Shown here: piece after piece, positions 23,661 through 35,800 of the stretch
Position numbering within the stretch: the first letter of the stretch is position 1
How the letters are laid out: every line of letters begins with the position of its first letter
Assembly: GCA_030490835.1 (NCBI GenBank)
Contig: CM059971.1
Span: 51,074,012 to 51,138,011, forward strand
Source of the DNA: Annona cherimola
Lineage: Eukaryota > Streptophyta > Magnoliopsida > Magnoliales > Annonaceae
DNA length: 64,000 nucleotides
Direction of reading: 5' to 3'
Program-made: the position numbers and the translations under genes
The notes under the pieces: generated by a model
What the model was told of the DNA's origin: nothing
Seen by the model: the letters and a program-made list of their open reading frames with translations, nothing else
Database searches by the model: none

Positions 23661-26455
23661 TGAGTATAACTCAATCTAATTGACTTGATTTGACTGTAAG
23701 GAGAACGAGTAAACTTTAACGCATTCCGATAGATTCAAAATAACTGAATTGGAAGAAAGGAACTTCAATCAACAACAATTAACAACAATCCCTTGATTTC
23801 ATTTACATTCGAACGACAACGGATGACCTTAAAGGCATTCAAATCGAATCAAATGAATTGAGTTTGATAGAATGAACTTTGATTAGTTAGAATTGAGTAG
23901 AACTAAAACTAATTGACTTGATTTGACTGTAAGTAGAACGAGTAAACTTTAAAGCATTCCAATAGATTCCGAACAACTGAATCGGAAGAAAGGAACTTCC
24001 ATCAACAACAGTTAACAACAATCCCTTGATTTCATTTACATTCGAACGACATAGGATGACCTTAAAGGCATTGAAATCGAATCAAATGAATTGAGTTTGA
24101 TAGAATGAACTTTAATTAGCTAGAATTGAGTACAACTCAATCTAATTGACTTGATTTGACTTTAAGGAGAACCAGTATACTTTAACGCATTCCAATAGAT
24201 TTAGAACAACTGAATTGGACGAAAGGAACTTCAATCAACAACAATTAACAACAATCCCTTGATTTCATTTACATTCGAACGACATAGGATGACCTTGAAG
24301 GCATTGAAATCGAATCTAATGAATTGAGTTTGATAGAATGATCTTCGATTAGCAAGAATTGAGTAGAACTCAAACTATTTGACTTGATTTGACTGTAAGA
24401 AGAACGAGTAAACTTTAAAGCATTCCAATAGATTCAAAACAACTGAATTGGACGAAAGGAACTTCAATGAACAATAATTAAGAACAATCCCTTTATTTCA
24501 TTTCCATTCGAACGACAACGGATGACCTTAAAGGCTTTGAATTCGAATCAAATGAATTGAGTTTGATAGAATGAACTTTGATTAGTTCTAATTGAGTATA
24601 ACTCAATCTAATTGACTTGATTTGACTGTAAGGAGAACAAGTAAACTTTAACGCATTCCGATAGATTCAAAACAACTGAATTGGAAGAAAGGAACTTCAA
24701 TCAACAACAATTAACAACAATCCCTTGATTTCATTTACATTCGAACGACAACGGATGACCTTAAAGGCATTCAAATCGAATCAAATGAATTGAGTTTGAT
24801 AGAATGAACTTTGATTAGTTAGAATTGAGTAGAACTAAAACTAATTGACTTGATTTGACTGTAAGTAGAACGAGTAAACTTTAAAGCATTACAATAGATT
24901 CAAAACAACTGAATTGGACGAAAGAACTTCAATGAACAATAATCAACAACAATCCCTTTATTTCATTTCCATTCGAACGACATGGGATGACCTTAAAGGC
25001 ATTGAAATCGAATCAAATTAATTGAGTTTGATAGAATGAACGTTAATTAGCTAGAATTGAGTACAACTCAATCTAATTGACTTGATTTGACTTCAAGGAG
25101 AACGTGTAAACTTTAACGCATTCCAATAGATTCCGAACAACTGAATCGGAAGAAAGGAACTTCCATCAACAACAGTTAACAACAATCCCTTGATTTCATT
25201 TACATTCGAACGACATAGGATGACCTTAAAGGCATTGAAATCGAATCAAATGAATTGAGTTTGATAGAATGAACTTTAATTAGCTAGAATTGAGTACAAC
25301 TCAATCTAATTGACTTGATTTGACTTTAAGGAGAACCAGTATACTTTAACGCATTCCAATAGATTGAGAACAACTGAATTGGACGAAAGGAACTTCAATC
25401 AACAACAATTAACAACAATCCCTTGATTTCATTTACATTCGAACGACATAGGATGACCTTGAAGGCATTGAAATCGAATCTAATGAATTGAGTTTGATAG
25501 AATGATCTTCGATTAGCAAGAATTGAGTAGAACTCAAACTATTTGACTTGATTTGACTGTAAGAAGAACGAGTAAACTTTAAAGCATTCCAATAGATTCA
25601 AAACAACTGAATTGGACGAAAGGAACTTCAATGAACAATAATTAAGAACAATCCCTTTATTTCATTTCCATTCGAACGACATGGGATGTCCTTAAAGGCA
25701 TTGAAATCGAATCAAATTAATTGAGTTTGATAGAATGAACTTTAATTAGCTAGAATTGAGTACAACTCAATCTAATTGACTTGATTTGACCGTAAGGAGA
25801 ACGAGTAAACTTTAACGCATTCCAATAGATTCCGAACAACTGAATTGGAAGAAAGGAACTTCCATCAACAACAATTAACAACAATCCCTTGATTTCATTA
25901 ACATTCTAACGACAACGGATGACCTTAAAGGCATTCATATCGAATGAAATGAATTGAGTTTGATAGAATGAACTTTGATTACTTAGAATTTAGTAGAACT
26001 CAATCTAATTTACTTGATTTTACTGTAAGTAGAACGAGTAAACTTGAAAGCATTCCAATAGATTCAAAACAACTGAATTGGACGAAAGGAACTTCAATGA
26101 ACAACAATTAACAACAATCCCTTTATTTCATATACATTCGAACGACATAGGATGACCTTAAAGGCATTGAAATCGAATCAAATGAATTGAGTTTGATAGA
26201 ATGAACATTAATTAGCTAGAATTGAGTACAACTCAATCTAATTGTCTTGATTTGACTTTAAGGAGAACGAGTATACTTTAACGCAATCCAATAGATTTAG
26301 AACAACTGAATTGGACGAAAGGAACTTCAATCAACAACAATTAACAACAATCCCTTGATTTTATTTACATGCGAACGACATAGGATGACCTTGAAGGCAT
26401 TGAAATCGAATCTAATGAATTGAGTTTGATAGAATGAACTTTGATTAGCAAGAAT
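23660..26455. repeat. 12-mer (2,795 bp) duplication, copy 1
   Basis: Matches 26,455-29,250 at offset 2,795. Shared markers are ccgatagattcaaaataactg (23,726 and 26,521), the ccgaac monomer after gattagttag (23,954 and 26,749), gatcttcgattag (24,340 and 27,135), gagaacaagtaaac (24,635 and 27,430) and gggatgtcc (25,684 and 28,479). It also agrees with 19,620-21,900 at offset 4,426. A two-monomer stretch (about 25,205-25,520) differs from copy 2. The left limit is fixed by gattagttctaattgagtataac near 23,650. Confidence 0.88.
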
Positions 26456-29250
26456 TGAGTATAACTCAATCTAATTGACTTGATTTGACTGTAAGGAGAA
26501 CGAGTAAACTTTAACGCATTCCGATAGATTCAAAATAACTGAATTGGAAGAAAGGAACTTCAATCAACAACAATTAACAACAATCCCTTGATTTCATTTA
26601 CATTCGAACGACAACGGATGACCTTAAAGGCATTCAAATCGAATCAAATGAATTGAGTTTGATAGAATGAACTTTGATTAGTTAGAATTGAGTAGAACTA
26701 AAACTAATTGACTTGATTTGACTGTAAGTAGAACGAGTAAACTTTAAAGCATTCCAATAGATTCCGAACAACTGAATCGGAAGAAAGGAACTTCCATCAA
26801 CAACAGTTAACAACAATCCCTTGATTTCATTTACATTCGAACGACATAGGATGACCTTAAAGGCATTGAAATCGAATCAAATGAATTGAGTTTGATAGAA
26901 TGAACTTTAATTAGCTAGAATTGAGTACAACTCAATCTAATTGACTTGATTTGACTTTAAGGAGAACCAGTATACTTTAACGCATTCCAATAGATTTAGA
27001 ACAACTGAATTGGACGAAAGGAACTTCAATCAACAACAATTAACAACAATCCCTTGATTTCATTTACATTCGAACGACATAGGATGACCTTGAAGGCATT
27101 AAAATCGAATCTAATGAATTGAGTTTGATAGAATGATCTTCGATTAGCAAGAATTGAGTAGAACTCAAACTATTTGACTTGATTTGACTGTAAGAAGAAC
27201 GAGTAAACTTTAAAGCATTCCAATAGATTCAAAACAACTGAATTGGACGAAAGGAACTTCAATGAACAATAATTAAGAACAATCCCTTTATTTCATTTCC
27301 ATTCGAACGACAACGGATGACCTTAAAGGCTTTGAATTCGAATCAAATGAATTGAGTTTGATAGAATGAACTTTGATTAGTTCTAATTGAGTATAACTCA
27401 ATCTAATTGACTTGATTTGACTGTAAGGAGAACAAGTAAACTTTAACGCATTCCGATAGATTCAAAACAACTGAATTGGAAGAAAGGAACTTCAATCAAC
27501 AACAATTAACAACAATCCCTTGATTTCATTTACATTCGAACGACAACGGATGACCTTAAAGGCATTCAAATCGAATCAAATGAATTGAGTTTGATAGAAT
27601 GAACTTTGATTAGTTAGAATTGAGTAGAACTAAAACTAATTGACTTGATTTGACTGTAAGTAGAACGAGTAAACTTTAAAGCATTACAATAGATTCAAAA
27701 CAACTGAATTGGACGAAAGAACTTCAATGAACAATAATCAACAACAATCCCTTTATTTCATTTCCATTCGAACGACATGGGATGACCTTAAAGGCATTGA
27801 AATCGAATCAAATTAATTGAGTTTGATAGAATGAACGTTAATTAGCTAGAATTGAGTACAACTCAATCTAATTGACTTGATTTGACTTCAAGGAGAACGT
27901 GTAAACTTTAACGCATTCCAATAGATTCCGAACAACTGAATCGGAAGAAAGGAACTTCCATCAACAACAGTTAACAACAATCCCTTGATTTCATTTACAT
28001 TCGAACGACAACGGATGACCTTAAAGGCATTCATATCGAATGAAATGAATTGAGTTTGATAGAATGAACTTTGATTACTTAGAATTTAGTAGAACTCAAT
28101 CTAATTTACTTGATTTTACTGTAAGTAGAACGAGTAAACTTGAAAGCATTCCAATAGATTCAAAACAACTGAATTGGACGAAAGGAACTTCAATGAACAA
28201 CAATTAACAACAATCCCTTTATTTCATATACATTCGAACGACATAGGATGACCTTAAAGGCATTGAAATCGAATCAAATGAATTGAGTTTGATAGAATGA
28301 ACTTTGATTAGCAAGAATTGAGTAGAACTCAAACTATTTGACTTGATTTGACTGTAAGAAGAACGAGTAAACTTTAAAGCATTCCAATAGATTCAAAACA
28401 ACTGAATTGGACGAAAGGAACTTCAATGAACAATAATTAAGAACAATCCCTTTATTTCATTTCCATTCGAACGACATGGGATGTCCTTAAAGGCATTGAA
28501 ATCGAATCAAATTAATTGAGTTTGATAGAATGAACTTTAATTAGCTAGAATTGAGTACAACTCAATCTAATTGACTTGATTTGACCGTAAGGAGAACGAG
28601 TAAACTTTAACGCATTCCAATAGATTCCGAACAACTGAATTGGAAGAAAGGAACTTCCATCAACAACAATTAACAACAATCCCTTGATTTCATTAACATT
28701 CTAACGACAACGGATGACCTTAAAGGCATTCATATCGAATGAAATGAATTGAGTTTGATAGAATGAACTTTGATTACTTAGAATTTAGTAGAACTCAATC
28801 TAATTTACTTGATTTTACTGTAAGTAGAACGAGTAAACTTGAAAGCATTCCAATAGATTCAAAACAACTGAATTGGACGAAAGGAACTTCAATGAACAAC
28901 AATTAACAACAATCCCTTTATTTCATATACATTCGAACGACATAGGATGACCTTAAAGGCATTGAAATCGAATCAAATGAATTGAGTTTGATAGAATGAA
29001 CATTAATTAGCTAGAATTGAGTACAACTCAATCTAATTGTCTTGATTTGACTTTAAGGAGAACGAGTATACTTTAACGCAATCCAATAGATTTAGAACAA
29101 CTGAATTGGACGAAAGGAACTTCAATCAACAACAATTAACAACAATCCCTTGATTTCATTTACATGCGAACGACATAGGATGACCTTGAAGGCATTGAAA
29201 TCGAATCTAATGAATTGAGTTTGATAGAATGAACTTTGATTAGCAAAAAT
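26455..29250. repeat. 12-mer duplication, copy 2
   Basis: Second copy of the 2,795-bp block. Its left border is a hybrid of the monomers at 29,241 (tagcaaaaattgagtacaac) and 23,651 (tagttctaattgagtataac): here it reads tagcaagaattgagtataac, so the exchange lies within aattgagta at 26,453-26,461. The copy runs on without a break into the 24-mer array, with which it overlaps from 27,300. Confidence 0.86.
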
Positions 29251-32200
29251 TGAGTACAACTCAATCTAATTGTCTTGATTTGACTTTAAGGAGAACGAGT
29301 ATGCTTTAACGCATTCCAATAGATTTAGAACAACTGAATTGGACGAAAGGAACTTCAATGAACAACAATTAACAACAATCCCTTGATTTCATTTACATTC
29401 GAACGACATAGGATGACCTTGAAGGCATTGAAATCGAATCTAATTAATTGAGTTTGATAGAATGAACTTTGATTAGCTAGACTTGAGTACAACTCAATCT
29501 AATTGACATGATTTGACTGTAAGGAGAACGAGCAAACTTTAACTCATTTCAATAGATTCACAACAACTGAATTGGACGAAAGGAACTTCAATCAACAACA
29601 ATTAACAACAATCCCTTGATTTCATTTACATTAGAACGACAACGGATGACCTTAAAGGCATTCAAATCGAATCAAATGAATTGAGTTTGATAGAATGAAC
29701 TTTGATTAGTTAGAATTGAGTAGAACTCAAACTAATTGACTTGATTTGACTGTAAGTAGAACGAGTAAACTTTAAAGCATTCCAATAAATTCAAAACAAC
29801 TGAATTGGACGAAAGGAACTTCAATGAACAATAATTAACAACAATCCCTTTATTTCATTTACATTCGAACGACATGGGATGACCTTAAAGGCATTGAAAT
29901 CGAATCAAATTAATTGAGTTTGATCGAATGAACTTTAATTAGCTAGAATTGTGTACAACTCAATCTAATTGACTTGATTTGACCGTAAGGAGAACGAGTA
30001 AACTTTAACGCATTCCAATAGATTCCGAACAACTGAATCGGAAGAAAGGAACTTCAATCAACAAAAATTAACAACAATCCCTTGATTTCATTTACATTCG
30101 AACGGCAACGGATGACCTTAAAGCCATTCAAATCGAATGAAATGAATTGAGTTTGATAGAATGAACTTTGACTCCTTAGAATTTAGTAGAGCTCAATCTA
30201 ATTTACTTGATTTGACTGTAAGTAGAACGAGTAAACTTGAAAGCATTCCAATAGATTCAAAACAACTGAATTGGACTAAAGGAACTTCAATGAACAATAA
30301 TTAACAACAATCCCTTTATTTCATTTACATTCGAACGACATGGGATGACCTTAAAGGCATTGAAATCGAATCAAATGAATTGAGTTTGATAGAATGAACT
30401 TTAATTAGCTAGAATTGAGTACAACTCAATCTAATTGACTTGATTTGACTTTAAGGAGAACCAGTATACTTTAACGCATTCCAATAGATTTAGAACAACT
30501 GAATTGGACGAAAGGAACTTCAATCAACAACAATTAACAACAATCCCTTGATTTCATTTACATTCGAACGACATAGGATGACCTTGAAGGCATTGAAATC
30601 GAATCTAATGAATTGAGTTTGATAGAATGAACTTTGATTAGCAAGAATTGAGTAGAACTCAAACTATTTGACTTGATTTGACTGTAAGAAGAACGAGTAA
30701 ACTTTAAAGCATTCCAATAGATTCAAAACAACTGAATTGGACGAAAGGAACTTCAATGAACAATAATTAAGAACAATCCCTTTATTTCATTTCCATTCGA
30801 ACGACAACGGATGACCTTAAAGGCTTTGAATTCGAATCAAATGAATTGAGTTTGATAGAATGAACTTTGATTAGTTCTAATTGAGTATAACTCAATCTAA
30901 TTGACTTGATTTGACTGTAAGGAGAACGAGTAAACTTTAACGCATTCCGATAGATTCAAAACAACTGAATTGGAAGAAAGGAACTTCAATCAACAACAAT
31001 TAACAACAATCCCTTGATTTCATTTACATTCGAACGACAACGGATGACCTTAAAGGCATTCAAATCGAATCAAATGAATTGAGTTTGATAGAATGAACTT
31101 TGATTAGTTAGAATTGAGTAGAACTAAAACTAATTGACTTGATTTGACTGTAAGTAGAACGAGTAAACTTTAAAGCATTCCAATAGATTCAAAACAACTG
31201 AATTGGACGAAAGAACTTCAATGAACAATAATCAACAACAATCCCTTTATTTCATTTCCATTCGAACGACATGGGATGACCTTAAAGGCATTGAAATCGA
31301 ATCAAATTAATTGAGTTTGATAGAATGGACTTTAATTAGCTAGAATTGAGTACAACTCAATCTAATTGACTTGATTTGACCGTAAGGAGAACGAGTAAAG
31401 TTTAACGCATTCCAATAGATTCCGAACAACTGAATCGGAAGAAAGGAACTTCCATCAACAACAGTTAACAACAATCCCTTGATTTCATTTACATTCTAAC
31501 GACAACGGATGACCTTAAAGGAATTCATATCGAATGAAATGAATTGAGTTTGATAGAATGAACTTTGATTACTTAGAATTTAGTAGAACTCAATCTAATT
31601 TACTTGATTTTACTGTAAGTAGAACGAGTAAACTTGAAAGCATTCCAATAGATTCAAAACAACTGAATTGGACGAAAGGAACTTCAATGAACAACAATTA
31701 ACAACAATCCCTTTATTTCATATACATTCGAACGACATAGGATGACCTTAAAGGCATTGAAATCGAATCAAATGAATTGAGTTTGATAGAATGAACTTTA
31801 ATTAGCTAGAATTGAGTACAACTCAATCTAATTGACTTGATTTGACTTTAAGGAGAACCAGTATACTTTAACGCATTCCAATAGATTTAGAACAACTGAA
31901 TTGGACGAAAGGAACTTCAATCAACAACAATTAACAACAATCCCTTGATTTCATTTACATTCGAACGACATAGGATGACCTTGAAGGCATTCAAATCAAA
32001 TCAAATGAATTGAGTTTGATAGAATGAACTTTGATTAGTTAGAATTGAGTAGAACTCAAACTAATTGACTTGATTTGACTGTAAGTAGAACGAGTAAACT
32101 TTAAAGCATTACAATAGATTCAAAACAACCGAATTGGACGAAACGAACTTCAATGAACAATAATTAACAACAATCCCTTTATTTCATTTCCATTCGAACG

Positions 32201-32889
32201 ACATGGGATGACCTTAAAGGCATTGAAATCGAATCAAATTAATTGAGTTTGATAGAATGAACTTTAATTAGCTAGAATTGAGTACAACTCAATCTAATTG
32301 ACTTGATTTGACCGTAAGGAGAACGAGTAAAGTTTAACGCATTCCAATAGATTCCGAACAACTGAATCGGAAGAAAGGAACTTCCATCAACAACAGTTAA
32401 CAACAATCCCTTGATTTCATTTACATTCTAACGACAACGGATGACCTTGAAGGCATTCATATCGAATGAAATGAATTGAGTTTGATAGAATGAACTTTGA
32501 TTACTTAGAATTTAGTAGAACTCAATCTAATTTACTTGATTTTACTGTAAGTAGAACGAGTAAACTTGAAAGCATTCCAATAGATTCAAAACAACTGAAT
32601 TGGACGAAAGAAACTTCAATGAACAACAATTAACAACAATCCCTTTATTTCATATACATTCGAACGACATAGGATGACCTTAAAGGCATTGAAATCGAAT
32701 CAAATGAATTGAGTTTGATAGAATGAACTTTAATTAGCTAGAATTGAGTATAACTCAATCTAATTGACTTGATTTGACTTTAAGGAGAACCAGTATACAT
32801 TAACGCATTCCAATAGATTTAGAACAACTGAATTGGACGAAAGAAACTTCAATCAACAACAATTAACAACAATCCCTTGATTTCATTTA
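27300..32889. repeat. 24-mer HOR (~5.59 kb), copy 1
   Basis: First of three tandem copies. Monomer families run G and C nearly in strict alternation, with one G-G step near 28,200-28,430 and one hybrid (aatgaac with cccttgattt) near 29,355. Copy-specific states are T at 28,517, an intact gt at 29,039-29,040, A at 29,247 and attgaGtttg at 27,356. In its last kilobase it has A at 31,998, C at 32,144, T at 32,751 and A at 32,799. The left edge is near 27,300, where the match to copies 2 and 3 begins. Confidence 0.92.
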
Positions 32890-35800
32890 CATTCGAACGA
32901 CAACGGATGACCTTAAAGGCTTTGAATTCGAATCAAATGAATTGATTTTGATAGAATGAACTTTGATTAGTTCTAATTGAGTATAACTCAATCTAATTGA
33001 CTTGATTTGACTGTAAGGAGAACAAGTAAACTTTAACGCATTCCGATAGATTCAAAACAACTGAATTGGAAGAAAGGAACTTCAATCAACAACAATTAAC
33101 AACAATCCCTTGATTTCATTTACATTCGAACGACAACGGATGACCTTAAAGGCATTCAAATCGAATCAAATGAATTGAGTTTGATAGAATGAACTTTGAT
33201 TAGTTAGAATTGAGTAGAACTAAAACTAATTGACTTGATTTGACTGTAAGTAGAACGAGTAAACTTTAAAGCATTACAATAGATTCAAAACAACTGAATT
33301 GGACGAAAGAACTTCAATGAACAATAATCAACAACAATCCCTTTATTTCATTTCCATTCGAACGACATGGGATGACCTTAAAGGCATTGAAATCGAATCA
33401 AATTAATTGAGTTTGATAGAATGAACGTTAATTAGCTAGAATTGAGTACAACTCAATCTAATTGACTTGATTTGACTTCAAGGAGAACGTGTAAACTTTA
33501 ACGCATTCCAATAGATTCCGAACAACTGAATCGGAAGAAAGGAACTTCCATCAACAACAGTTAACAACAATCCCTTGATTTCATTTACATTCGAACGACA
33601 ACGGATGACCTTAAAGGCATTCATATCGAATGAAATGAATTGAGTTTGATAGAATGAACTTTGATTACTTAGAATTTAGTAGAACTCAATCTAATTTACT
33701 TGATTTTACTGTAAGTAGAACGAGTAAACTTGAAAGCATTCCAATAGATTCAAAACAACTGAATTGGACGAAAGGAACTTCAATGAACAACAATTAACAA
33801 CAATCCCTTTATTTCATATACATTCGAACGACATAGGATGACCTTAAAGGCATTGAAATCGAATCAAATGAATTGAGTTTGATAGAATGAACTTTGATTA
33901 GCAAGAATTGAGTAGAACTCAAACTATTTGACTTGATTTGACTGTAAGAAGAACGAGTAAACTTTAAAGCATTCCAATAGATTCAAAACAACTGAATTGG
34001 ACGAAAGGAACTTCAATGAACAATAATTAAGAACAATCCCTTTATTTCATTTCCATTCGAACGACATGGGATGTCCTTAAAGGCATTGAAATCGAATCAA
34101 ATTAATCGAGTTTGATAGAATGAACTTTAATTAGCTAGAATTGAGTACAACTCAATCTAATTGACTTGATTTGACCGTAAGGAGAACGAGTAAACTTTAA
34201 CGCATTCCAATAGATTCCGAACAACTGAATTGGAAGAAAGGAACTTCCATCAACAACAATTAACAACAATCCCTTGATTTCATTAACATTCTAACGACAA
34301 CGGATGACCTTAAAGGCATTCATATCGAATGAAATGAATTGAGTTTGATAGAATGAACTTTGATTACTTAGAATTTAGTAGAACTCAATCTAATTTACTT
34401 GATTTTACTGTAAGTAGAACGAGTAAACTTGAAAGCATTCCAATAGATTCAAAACAACTGAATTGGACGAAAGGAACTTCAATGAACAACAATTAACAAC
34501 AATCCCTTTATTTCATATACATTCGAACGACATAGGATGACCTTAAAGGCATTGAAATCGAATCAAATGAATTGAGTTTGATAGAATGAACATTAATTAG
34601 CTAGAATTGAGTACAACTCAATCTAATTCTTGATTTGACTTTAAGGAGAACGAGTATACTTTAACGCAATCCAATAGATTTAGAACAACTGAATTGGACG
34701 AAAGGAACTTCAATCAACAACAATTAACAACAATCCCTTGATTTCATTTACATGCGAACGACATAGGATGACCTTGAAGGCATTGAAATCGAATCTAATG
34801 AATTGAGTTTGATAGAATGAACTTTGATTAGCAAGAATTGAGTACAACTCAATCTAATTGTCTTGATTTGACTTTAAGGAGAACGAGTATGCTTTAACGC
34901 ATTCCAATAGATTTAGAACAACTGAATTGGACGAAAGGAACTTCAATGAACAACAATTAACAACAATCCCTTGATTTCATTTACATTCGAACGACATAGG
35001 ATGACCTTGAAGGCATTGAAATCGAATCTAATTAATTGAGTTTGATAGAATGAACTTTGATTAGCTAGACTTGAGTACAACTCAATCTAATTGACATGAT
35101 TTGACTGTAAGGAGAACGAGCAAACTTTAACTCATTTCAATAGATTCACAACAACTGAATTGGACGAAAGGAACTTCAATCAACAACAATTAACAACAAT
35201 CCCTTGATTTCATTTACATTAGAACGACAACGGATGACCTTAAAGGCATTCAAATCGAATCAAATGAATTGAGTTTGATAGAATGAACTTTGATTAGTTA
35301 GAATTGAGTAGAACTCAAACTAATTGACTTGATTTGACTGTAAGTAGAACGAGTAAACTTTAAAGCATTCCAATAAATTCAAAACAACTGAATTGGACGA
35401 AAGGAACTTCAATGAACAATAATTAACAACAATCCCTTTATTTCATTTACATTCGAACGACATGGGATGACCTTAAAGGCATTGAAATCGAATCAAATTA
35501 ATTGAGTTTGATCGAATGAACTTTAATTAGCTAGAATTGTGTACAACTCAATCTAATTGACTTGATTTGACCGTAAGGAGAACGAGTAAACTTTAACGCA
35601 TTCCAATAGATTCCGAACAACTGAATCGGAAGAAAGGAACTTCAATCAACAAAAATTAACAACAATCCCTTGATTTCATTTACATTCGAACGGCAACGGA
35701 TGACCTTAAAGCCATTCAAATCGAATGAAATGAATTGAGTTTGATAGAATGAACTTTGACTCCTTAGAATTTAGTAGAGCTCAATCTAATTTACTTGATT

